Assembly: GCA_039820405.1 (NCBI GenBank)
Contig: JBCBQC010000093.1
Span: forward strand, 1-25,536
Length of the DNA stretch: 25,536 bases
Direction of reading: 5' to 3'
Origin: CALLVY01 sp937899855
GTDB taxonomy: Bacteria; Bacteroidota; Bacteroidia; Chitinophagales; Saprospiraceae
Shown here: positions 16,458-22,735 of the stretch, in pieces
How positions within the stretch are numbered: position 1 is the first letter of the stretch
Layout of the letters: each line of letters begins with the position of its first letter
Notes under the pieces: generated by a model
What the model was told of the DNA's origin: nothing
What the model saw: the letters and a program-made list of their open reading frames with translations, nothing else
The model's database searches: none
Program-made: the position numbers and the translations under genes

Positions 16458-18125
16458 CTATTGCGGTCGTCCATAGCGCAAGTAATTTTGGTAGTCTTGT
16501 TTCCAAGCCTCCGGCAATTGTTCTAAAATATTCGGGACCTTCTGTTCGCGACTCTTAGCGACGACCCGCTGCATCCGGGCATCGCCCACCAAGATTCCTT
16601 CCGCCACCAAAAAGCTGCCTTGCCGCAACTGGCGCTCCGGCAGCGATCGCTTGCCCAAGTGCAGGTTGTGGACCACCACCGTCTCCTCCACCGCCTCAAT
16701 GTTCACCACCTCCCACCGCTCCATCAGCCCCTCCAGCTGATCCCCGGGGACCAGCTCAGCGGCCTGCTTGACACCACTCACCAACTTGCAAGGATGCCCG
16801 GGGCTGGCCACCAGACGGCGGGTTTCTCCCGCCCCATTGCGATAGCTGATCCGCAAGCAGGCCTCCTCCGTTCCCCGGGTAAGATCCTCCACACAAAGGG
16901 CCTCGCCCCGCGCCGATCGTACCCAGTCGCCCAATTGGACATCCTCAATCGCCCGGTAAGTCCCATCCGACAGCTGTACCGGCGTACCGGCAGCCAGACA
17001 ACCGTAGAGGATGTACATCGGCGGTAGGCTAAAAGTATTGCGGATCGTTTGGCCGGGCGCAACGGAGTTGGGAGCATTGGTGATAAAGCCCACCACAGCT
17101 TCCCCTTCCACTTGCAAACTGACCTTAAAGACGTAGTACACCTGATCGCCCGGTTGGAAATCTACCTGGTTAAACTTCAACCAATCCAAGTTCCAACTCA
17201 GCGTCTTGCCACTGATGGATACCCCCGCCGCATTGAAGAACTGAAAGCCATCGGCCGGACCGATGATACTGCCCCCCTCCATGACGCGGATCAAATAAAT
17301 TTCCGCATTGGCATTGACCGGCTTGCCTTCCGAAAGATCAATGTTGCCAAAGTAGGTCATGCTCCCCTCGATGGGTACCAGTACGTGGTTGGCGCCGGGA
17401 TAAGGATGCGAATAGTCACAGTCACCAGCCGTCCGGGTCAGACAAACCTTGATCTGATTGTTGCCCAGGACGTTGGTGGGTTTGAGGTTGGAGATGTTCT
17501 GGGGGTAGCGAATGGTGGAGACGACCTCCGCCGCGGGGACCAAGGCGTCGTCGATGGTTTGGGTAAAGGTGTAGATCACCACAATATTGCGCGCTTCCAA
17601 GTCGTCGGGAATGGGCGCGGAGGCCTGGATGACACTTTCGTTGCCCTGATTGTACGTTTGGCTGTGCGCTACCGGGCCGATCGGTTCGCGTTGTTCGTTA
17701 AAAAATCCCAGGGTCTGGTTGATGTGGACGGCAATTTCGGGAATGGAGGTGATGGCCGTCGCTTCCAGGTGCTTGGCTTCGGTCCAGTTGATGGAGGAGA
17801 TGGTGTGTACGGGATGGATGCCCGCCCGGGCGCCCAAAAGGGTCAGGGGCAGCGTGGGGGCTTGCTGGGCCGACTGTTCCAAGTGGGTGTAAAAAGCGGG
17901 GTACCATTCGCGCTTCACCTGAGCCAGCTCCAGTTGGTAATCGAAAAACTGTCTCATATCCGGGTCGTTGTAGTCCAGATAAAAGGCACCTTTATTTTGG
18001 TATTGTGCGATGATCTTATTGACCGAGATTAGGGTGGATTGTTCCATGTGAAAGCTGTCGTACGTGATGAAAAAATACAGCGGTGCCAGGCCAACGGTGG
18101 GGACACGGTTGGCAGTTGGTTCCAT
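16458..18125 (-). CDS. Hint (hedgehog/intein-type) autoprocessing-domain protein, first gene of the array
   Basis: 555 residues, ATG at 18125. Residues 1-~370 are a beta-rich, unrecognised N-terminal part without a signal peptide. Residues 376-515 form a Hint domain: Cys376 in GCLAAGTPVQLSDGTYRAIEDV (block A) followed by QLGDWV, S-P-G-H-P with His444 (block B), and FLVAEGILVGD at 505-515 (C-terminal block). In Hint proteins the block A Cys performs an N-S acyl shift using the block B His. The intein-type terminal His-Asn and following nucleophile are absent (GILVGD instead), so cleavage at the N-terminal junction is plausible and splicing is not. About 40 residues follow the domain. The predicted cut would release the beta-rich part or link it to a nucleophile. 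It is first in the array and sits directly under the AraC-box promoter. Confidence 0.85.
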   Translation of the reverse strand: MEPTANRVPTVGLAPLYFFITYDSFHMEQSTLISVNKIIAQYQNKGAFYLDYNDPDMRQFFDYQLELAQVKREWYPAFYTHLEQSAQQAPTLPLTLLGARAGIHPVHTISSINWTEAKHLEATAITSIPEIAVHINQTLGFFNEQREPIGPVAHSQTYNQGNESVIQASAPIPDDLEARNIVVIYTFTQTIDDALVPAAEVVSTIRYPQNISNLKPTNVLGNNQIKVCLTRTAGDCDYSHPYPGANHVLVPIEGSMTYFGNIDLSEGKPVNANAEIYLIRVMEGGSIIGPADGFQFFNAAGVSISGKTLSWNLDWLKFNQVDFQPGDQVYYVFKVSLQVEGEAVVGFITNAPNSVAPGQTIRNTFSLPPMYILYGCLAAGTPVQLSDGTYRAIEDVQLGDWVRSARGEALCVEDLTRGTEEACLRISYRNGAGETRRLVASPGHPCKLVSGVKQAAELVPGDQLEGLMERWEVVNIEAVEETVVVHNLHLGKRSLPERQLRQGSFLVAEGILVGDARMQRVVAKSREQKVPNILEQLPEAWKQDYQNYLRYGRPQ

Positions 18126-18205
18126 TATTTGACCTCAGATTTATTGCAAAGTGCTTGGGGGCGAAGACGCGTTGACATCCAGTAGTGGGTGGTTGTCGTC
18201 CCGTT

Positions 18206-18263
18206 CAAAGGTATTGGATTCTGGGCGCACAATCTTGCCAAAAAAGCTCACGATCTTGCCAAT
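18206..18263 (-). promoter_or_regulatory. AraC-type activator site and -7 box of the Hint/paralog operon
   Basis: On the minus strand two direct repeats TTGGCAAGATYGTG lie at 18262-18249 and 18241-18228, exactly 21 bp apart (two helical turns, the usual spacing of AraC/XylS-family half-sites). The proximal repeat ends 15 bp before TACCTTTG (plus CAAAGGTA, 18206-18213), a full match to TAnnTTTG. No properly spaced -33 TTG is present, as expected for an activator-dependent promoter. The leader to the ATG at 18125 is about 75 bases. The same 39-bp block (18225-18263) recurs at 20730-20768 with three differences. Confidence 0.8.
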
Positions 18264-18286
18264 TTTACGCGCGGATCGAAAGCGAT

Positions 18287-18302
18287 GGCGACAATCGTCG
18301 CC
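18287..18302 (-). terminator. Short GC hairpin after the AraC-type gene
   Basis: GGCGAC-AATC-GTCGCC is a perfect 6-bp stem with a 4-base loop. It lies 41 bases beyond the stop of the AraC-type gene and upstream of the operon's AraC boxes. No U-run follows on the minus strand, so termination is only one possibility. It may insulate the regulator transcript from the operon promoter. Confidence 0.35.
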
Positions 18303-18342
18303 GGGCCGGGAGTGATCCTTAGCCGCGGGGAGAGCGGGCCAT

Positions 18343-18747
18343 TCAAACCCGAATTTCTTTTAGGATATCGATGGGTTTGATGCCAAAATTCTGGTGGTAC
18401 AGGTTGGAAAAATAATCGGTTCGGGAGTAGCCTACGGCGTGGGCCACCTCGTTGACCGTCACGTAAGTTCCTTGCGCCAGCAGGTGGTAGGCCACCTCCA
18501 GTCGCAGGTCTCGAATGTACTTATTGGGGGTGGTCTTGAGTACCCGTTTGACCTTCCGGTACAGTTGGCGTTCACTCAGGTTGAGGTGCTGGGCGATGCG
18601 GGGAACAGAAAGCAGCGGATTGTCCAATTGGGACAGTACAAAGCTGCGCAGTGCGCGGACCCAAGTTTCATCGTGTTGGGATAGCGGTGGCATTGCTCGA
18701 AGTGGGGAGAGGACGTTGGTGGCCTCAAATTTTGCCTTTTGATTCAT
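18343..18747 (-). CDS. AraC-family transcriptional regulator (DNA-binding domain only)
   Basis: 134 residues from the ATG at 18747. An open frame extends to 18909, but its extra 54 residues are proline/threonine-rich with no family resemblance, and the shorter start gives MNQKAKF. The AraC/XylS DNA-binding domain covers ~35-134: first HTH around SVPRIAQHLNLSERQLYRKVKRVL, second around VTVNEVAHAVGYSRTDYFSNLYHQNFGIKP. No effector-binding domain is present, only a ~30-residue leader. The gene lies between two copies of an AraC-type 21-bp-spaced direct repeat and is its natural candidate ligand (inference). It would then activate the Hint/paralog operon and the CdtB-like gene. Input sensing must come from elsewhere or from its own level. 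Confidence 0.85.
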   Translation of the reverse strand: MNQKAKFEATNVLSPLRAMPPLSQHDETWVRALRSFVLSQLDNPLLSVPRIAQHLNLSERQLYRKVKRVLKTTPNKYIRDLRLEVAYHLLAQGTYVTVNEVAHAVGYSRTDYFSNLYHQNFGIKPIDILKEIRV

Positions 18748-19057
18748 TTTTTTGTGGGGGTTCTGATTGAATATCGGGTTTGGAAACAGTGGCAAGTTAG
18801 TCGAAGTACCCTGGGTAGAAAAGCGAGATTCTACGGAAACACAAATACGCGTACAAGTACCTAAAGGGTGGGTAAAGCTACTTGTCGGACCAAGTGGAGT
18901 AGCCCCCAAGCACGATCGAACCCCTAAGCTTGATAGCAGTAGCTTTGATTGGTATCCCCAGAGTATTCTCCATCATCCGCCAGACCCCCTGGGTGGCCTG
19001 ACGGATGGGTAGTCATCAAAAGATCGCGTACTCCGGTCGGTTGGGCCAGCAGTCACT
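18748..19057. other. 310-bp gap upstream of the AraC-type gene, with two inverted repeats
   Basis: No gene is supported here. Two structures are visible. ACAAGTA (18853-18859) and TACTTGT (18879-18885) form a perfect 7-bp inverted repeat around TAAAGGGTGGGT, about 105 bp upstream of the AraC-type start, and could be a regulator site. CATCCGCCAG (18973-18982) and CTGACGGATG (18997-19006) pair with one wobble, just beyond the stop of the 131-residue gene, and could be its transcript end. No convincing TAnnTTTG box for the AraC-type gene was found. Confidence 0.45.
18973..19006 (-). terminator. Hairpin downstream of the 131-residue gene
   Basis: A 10-bp stem (CATCCGCCAG/CTGACGGATG, one G-U in RNA) with a 14-base loop lies 52 bases after the TGA at 19058. 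No U-tract follows, so an intrinsic terminator is uncertain. Confidence 0.4.
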
Positions 19058-19453
19058 TCAGAAGGTAAGTTCCAGGTTTCCTTGCGCGTCTAATCTTGCC
19101 CCGTAAGTGCCATCGGCTAGTGGGTAAATGGCAGGATTGGTCAGGGCGGCGATCAAGTGGTCATAAGCGACGTTCACCCCATTTTGAGGGTTTTCCCACA
19201 GCCCGGTTCTGCCGATTACCCAGACTTGGTCGTAGTTGCCCAGTATACCGGTGATGACGGGAATCACCGCATCGTTAAACAGCGTATCATCGGCACTCTT
19301 AATGACCAAATGGATGCCGGTAATTTGGGTTCCGCTGCGCGAAATAATACCGATACAAGAGGTAAATGCCGTGAATTGGATTGTACCAGCGGTGGCGTAT
19401 TCTTGCTCCGCGATGGCCATCGCATTGGCTCCCAAGTTTAAGTTATAAGGCAT
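19058..19453 (-). CDS. Small protein with a Cys-His pair, possible CheD/CNF1-type deamidase fold
   Basis: 131 residues, ATG at 19453, no signal peptide. I recognise no family with certainty. The stretch at 24-52 (TIQFTAFTSCIGIISRSGTQ, then ITGIHLVIK) is a strand-Cys-strand-turn-strand-His arrangement with Cys33 and His48, 15 residues apart. In CNF1 the catalytic Cys866 and His881 are also 15 apart, and CheD deamidases have a comparable S-C-[IV]-G ... H pattern at slightly longer spacing. This supports, but does not prove, a glutamine-deamidase-type active site. The rest (a DDTLFNDAVIPVITGILGNYD helix, then VWVIGRTGLW) fits a small alpha/beta protein. It follows the CdtB-like gene by 185 bp, with a large hairpin between them, and may be a second effector or a chaperone or immunity partner. 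Confidence 0.6.
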   Translation of the reverse strand: MPYNLNLGANAMAIAEQEYATAGTIQFTAFTSCIGIISRSGTQITGIHLVIKSADDTLFNDAVIPVITGILGNYDQVWVIGRTGLWENPQNGVNVAYDHLIAALTNPAIYPLADGTYGARLDAQGNLELTF

Positions 19454-19563
19454 GGTAATGTCGTTTAAATTGTCCCTACTCTATTCGATATTAGGTTTTT
19501 CGGGCTACCACCTATTGAAAGTAATTTAGCTTGTACGATTTGCGAAGCTCGCGAACCAAGGGG

Positions 19564-19618
19564 CCCATCGGTGTGGGACAGCACTGCTACCAACAGCGGG
19601 CCAGCCACGACCGATGGG
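19564..19618 (-). terminator. Large hairpin between the CdtB-like gene and the 131-residue gene
   Basis: CCCATCGGTGTGG (19564-19576) pairs with CCAC-g-ACCGATGGG (19605-19618) over 13 bp with a single bulged base; the loop is 28 bases. It starts 20 bases after the stop of the CdtB-like gene. The U-tract is poor, so it may be a terminator, an attenuator or a stabiliser. Confidence 0.5.
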
Positions 19619-19638
19619 GCATACGTTTGAGCAGTCCC

Positions 19639-20583
19639 TTAGTCCCGATCCATATCAAAGGTCAGCACCCGGTGGTCCGACTTCAGGTCGTAGTTGTGGT
19701 TGCCCGGGGCCAGTGGTCTGGGTACCGGTTGGTTTTCCGGAGCAGAGGGCTGTTGGCGATCGTAGTAAATGGTCTCGAAAGAAAAATCACCCTGCGCCGC
19801 ATCCTCAGGATAGATGTACGTTCCGTAATCGTACCGCTTCCGTCCCCCCCGAGTCGAGTAGTGCGTGTACTGCTGCTGTACGCCGGGGCCTCCGATGGGC
19901 ACCGTGGCCAATTGTCCGTCCAAACCCATCAAGTCGTCCATCCAAGATTGAAAAGTGGCATCCGACAAGCCATTGATATTAAAGTCGCCCATGATAAACA
20001 ACTCCAGGGCATCCGGCTCGCCATTGAACCAATCGCAAACGCTGTTGATCAGTTCTTGGGTGTTGAAGCCCCCCCGAGCGGTAGAATGCAAGCTGGCGAT
20101 CATGAGTTCATCATCAACAATGATCCCCACTGGTGGGCGTAGGAAATCGGAAATGTCGTCGCTGAATTTGATAAAACGGGCTTTCGTCACATTACAGGGT
20201 AAGCGTACCAATATCCCCATGCTCACCCGCAGGGTTTCTACCCAATCGCCGCCCGCCGCCTTGGTGTAGCGGCTGAGAAAGTACACCCCGTAGCGATTTA
20301 CTCCCCGATCCGTCGAAACCTCAAAATAATCGAGTTGCCACTGGATTTCTTCCGCGCCCCCGCGATTGTAAATCTTGTAGTCGAGGGTCCGAAAACCACT
20401 CGCAAAACCTTGAGTGCGCAAATGGGTGTAAGTGCTGTGTTGTCCCCCCTCTTGAAAGGCGACGTAGCGAATCGACCGGTTGGCCGCGTTGTTGAGAAAA
20501 CCGATCATCTGGGTCCACTTCAAGGTGCGGTCGGCCCCCGAGCCGGCGCCCTGCATGTTCCAGGTAAGAAATTCTACTGCCAT
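19639..20583 (-). CDS. CdtB-like nuclease (DNase I / cytolethal distending toxin B fold), signal-less
   Basis: 314 residues, ATG at 20583. An in-frame TAA at 20596-20598 excludes a longer start. The protein runs like CdtB from end to end: TWNMQG (Asn9) at the N-terminus, VAFQEGG (Glu45), NRYGVYFLSR (CdtB has NRVNLAIVSR), RPPVGIIVDDELMIASLHSTARGG (His166; CdtB has RPAVGI...HALATGG), IMGDFNING (Asp200, Asn202), KRYDYG (Asp252) and SDH (Asp303-His304). All DNase I-type metal and catalytic residues are present. In the toxin family this subunit nicks host DNA or acts as a phosphatase. Unlike known CdtB it starts directly in the catalytic domain without a signal peptide, and no CdtA or CdtC gene is in the window. 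It shares its promoter block with the Hint/paralog operon. A housekeeping endonuclease/exonuclease/phosphatase is the alternative. Confidence 0.8.
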   Translation of the reverse strand: MAVEFLTWNMQGAGSGADRTLKWTQMIGFLNNAANRSIRYVAFQEGGQHSTYTHLRTQGFASGFRTLDYKIYNRGGAEEIQWQLDYFEVSTDRGVNRYGVYFLSRYTKAAGGDWVETLRVSMGILVRLPCNVTKARFIKFSDDISDFLRPPVGIIVDDELMIASLHSTARGGFNTQELINSVCDWFNGEPDALELFIMGDFNINGLSDATFQSWMDDLMGLDGQLATVPIGGPGVQQQYTHYSTRGGRKRYDYGTYIYPEDAAQGDFSFETIYYDRQQPSAPENQPVPRPLAPGNHNYDLKSDHRVLTFDMDRD

Positions 20584-20710
20584 GATAATGTGAATTTAAA
20601 TGCTGATGAAAAATGACCATCGCCCATATGCTGCCAGGACCACGAAGCCACGGGATGGCTCCGGGTCGGGATGGCGTATTGTACGATCGAGCGTAGGATT
20701 CTGATCGCAA

Positions 20711-20768
20711 TAAAGGTAGGGTGCTTTGCGCGCACGATCTTGCCAAAAAAACTCACGATCCTGCCAAT
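20711..20768 (-). promoter_or_regulatory. AraC-type activator site and -7 box of the CdtB-like gene
   Basis: On the minus strand two direct repeats (TTGGCARGATCGTG) lie at 20767-20754 and 20746-20733, 21 bp apart. The proximal repeat is followed after 15 bp by TACCTTTA (plus TAAAGGTA, 20711-20718), one base from TAnnTTTG. The 39-bp block 20730-20768 differs from the one upstream of the Hint operon at three positions, and the distance to the -7 box is identical. The two transcripts should therefore respond to the same activator. Confidence 0.8.
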
Positions 20769-20937
20769 CGCTTCATGAGTGGCAGCGACCGCGACTAGGG
20801 GTAACCCAAGCCCCAAATTCTGCCTAATCCCGAAATTTTAGTTTCCTCCCTGCCCAAACGCAAAGCCCACCTTTTCGCCCTTCCCCCAAAGCATTCCACA
20901 CCAGAGCAGACCGCCAACCTACCCAAGTACGGCCTCC

Positions 20938-20986
20938 AAAAAAAATTGGCGCAACGTCCCGGCCAAAGCCGATTCGCTGCGCCAAT
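20938..20986 (-). terminator. Rho-independent terminator of the SusC/SusD unit
   Basis: In the minus-strand transcript ATTGGCGCA and TGCGCCAAT (20978-20986 and 20945-20953) form a perfect 9-bp stem, followed directly by a run of eight T (A-run 20938-20945). It begins 28 bases after the SusD-like stop. This is the clearest intrinsic terminator in the window. Confidence 0.85.
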
Positions 20987-21013
20987 GTGCAACAGCTAGG
21001 TAGGAGGCAGTAA

Positions 21014-22690
21014 CTAGTAGCCCCGGTTCTGGCTCAGGTTCGAACTGGAGGCCAGTGCATTCAGGGGAATCGGGAAGACGCGTTTGTTCACGTCGCTCGC
21101 CGCTTTCTCCGTCCAGGGATCATTGAACTTGCCGTAGCGAATCAGATCGGTCCGCCGCTGCGATTCGAAGTAAAACTCAAAGGCTCTTTCCTCCAGCAAG
21201 GACTCCAGCGTGATGCTGCTCAGTGCCGAAGCGCCGCGGGTGGTCCGAACGGTGTTTACATCGTCCAGAGCCCCTCCCGAATCACCCAGACGCAGTTTGG
21301 CCTCGGCCCGCATCAGGTAGGCATCCGCCAGGCGGAAAATCACCGGGTTGATGTTGGTGTCCCAACGACCGGGCCCCGGCGTGTCGTACTCGTACTTGAA
21401 AATTCGCGCACCCGCCCACTGGTTGGAAGAGAAGCTCACCTCTCGGGAATAGTCCACGACTTGGTCGTCGCGCAGGAAGTTTTTGAGCACCTCGATGACG
21501 AGCATGCCATTGTCATCCGTCTTAAAAGTTCCTCCCTCCGTTGGATTGCCATCGCCATCAACGGGTACCGGCCCGTGTTGTACGCCTACCTGAACACCGC
21601 GGTTCAGCTCGTAATCGGCGGGATCGATGACCCCGGGTTCGTTGGGGTAGTTCTCTTCAAAATACCGCGGGTCAGCCGTATCCCAGGAGTCTACAAATTC
21701 GGGTAAGGTACAGAAGCCATTCCAGCCCCGAAAACTTCCCGCATCCCCTCCGAATTGTCCCTGGCTCATCACCATTGCGGTAAAGGCCCGGTTGCAAGTC
21801 AGCCCCGCTTCACAGTTGACCGTAAAGATCAATTCATCGGTAGCGGAATTGTTGTCGCTGTTGCCGTCGAAAAGACGGAAGAAATCACTGGCGAGCGTAT
21901 AACCGCCATTGTCGATCAAATCGGTCGTGGTAGCGATCACGATATTCAAGTCAGCCTGGTTAAAGTCAAAGCCGGAAGCGTAGCGATCTTGGTAGACCGC
22001 CCGATTCAGGTGCAGGCGCGACAGCAGGGCCTGTGCCGCCCCTTTGGAAAAGAGGTGCCCCGAATTCGAAGCTTCTTTTTCCCGTAGGTTGGGCATCGCC
22101 TCGTTGAGCAAGCCCGCAATCTCGAGTACGGCCGCATCGCCGGACAGGACCTGATTTTCGCCAGTGCTCAAGTCGATATAAGGGACCTGAGCGTAGAGGT
22201 CAAAAATGGCCCACATGTAAAAGGCCAGCAAGCCCTGTACTTCGGCCCGACGCGGCGCCAGGTCGGGATTGCTTAAGGCCGTGGGCGTGTCAAAAGCGTC
22301 CAGAATTTCCAAACAGGCCGCAATCCCCCCCTGGAGGAGGTTCCACACGTCGTTGACGGTGCGTTCGGAAGCGTCCCATTCGTGCATGTGCAGGACCTGG
22401 TAACGACCGCCGTCAAACCAGTCACTACTCGCCGGATCCAGCCAAAACCGCGTCGGAGTCATCGACAGATCGGTGGTGGATTCCTGGAGGTTGAAATAAT
22501 TGCGTTCGGTAAAATTGGGAATCAGTTCGGCGTAGGCGGAAGCTACCAAGTTGTCCAGAAACTCCGGGGTGGGATTTTCCAGCAATTGCTCCACATCTTC
22601 GACTTGTACTTCGTCGAAAACTTCTTCCTCCAGGTCGGCACAAGCCCCGACGAGAAAGAGCAAAGCGATCAGCAAAAGTTTATTTTTCAT
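21014..22690 (-). CDS. susD-like: SusD/RagB-family outer-membrane nutrient-binding lipoprotein
   Basis: 558 residues, ATG at 22690. The N-terminus is a lipoprotein signal: hydrophobic LLLIALLFLVGAC with the lipidated Cys at residue 17. The SusD pattern continues with helical TPR-like segments (VNDVWNLLQGGIAACLEIL; LAFYMWAIFDLYAQVPYID; GAAQALLSRLHLNRAVY). The typical C-terminus is RLADAYLMRAEAKLRLGDSGGALDDVNTVRTTRG ... LLEERAFEFYFESQRRTDLIRYGKF ... FPIPLNAL. SusD proteins cap a SusC channel at the cell surface and hand over glycans or peptides. The substrate cannot be told from sequence, and no glycoside hydrolase is in view. It follows the SusC-like gene by 45 bp, and a terminator follows it. 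Confidence 0.95.
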   Translation of the reverse strand: MKNKLLLIALLFLVGACADLEEEVFDEVQVEDVEQLLENPTPEFLDNLVASAYAELIPNFTERNYFNLQESTTDLSMTPTRFWLDPASSDWFDGGRYQVLHMHEWDASERTVNDVWNLLQGGIAACLEILDAFDTPTALSNPDLAPRRAEVQGLLAFYMWAIFDLYAQVPYIDLSTGENQVLSGDAAVLEIAGLLNEAMPNLREKEASNSGHLFSKGAAQALLSRLHLNRAVYQDRYASGFDFNQADLNIVIATTTDLIDNGGYTLASDFFRLFDGNSDNNSATDELIFTVNCEAGLTCNRAFTAMVMSQGQFGGDAGSFRGWNGFCTLPEFVDSWDTADPRYFEENYPNEPGVIDPADYELNRGVQVGVQHGPVPVDGDGNPTEGGTFKTDDNGMLVIEVLKNFLRDDQVVDYSREVSFSSNQWAGARIFKYEYDTPGPGRWDTNINPVIFRLADAYLMRAEAKLRLGDSGGALDDVNTVRTTRGASALSSITLESLLEERAFEFYFESQRRTDLIRYGKFNDPWTEKAASDVNKRVFPIPLNALASSSNLSQNRGY

Positions 22691-22735
22691 CTTACGTATT
22701 TTTTTTTAGATGGAACAATGAGCGTCAAAAAAGGA

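Larger units (their letters stand above)
20584..21013. other. 430-bp intergenic region: CdtB-like promoter plus SusD terminator
   Basis: No gene is supported. From low to high coordinates it holds a ~120-base leader of the CdtB-like gene, the AraC-type promoter block (20711-20768), about 170 bp without an obvious signal, and the SusD-side terminator (20938-20986). Confidence 0.6.

Noticed and set aside
16998..17580. Intein within a host protein at the Hint gene
   Set aside because: The domain is not followed by His-Asn plus Cys/Ser/Thr and a C-extein of a known enzyme, so it fits a Hint/BIL-type domain rather than a splicing intein. There is also no homing endonuclease.
18790..18796. TGGCAAG half-site upstream of the AraC-type gene as an autoregulatory box
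   Set aside because: A single 7-base match on the opposite strand without a second copy 21 bp away; expected by chance.
18748..18909. 54-residue N-terminal extension of the AraC-type protein
   Set aside because: Composition is proline/threonine-rich without family similarity, it runs through an inverted repeat (18853-18885), and an ATG at 18747 gives a standard-looking protein.
20574..20816. 80-residue minus-strand open frame (MGLGLPLVAVAATHEAIG...)
   Set aside because: It lies across the AraC-type operator and the leader of the CdtB-like gene, has no family resemblance, and the conserved elements in it explain the sequence as a promoter.
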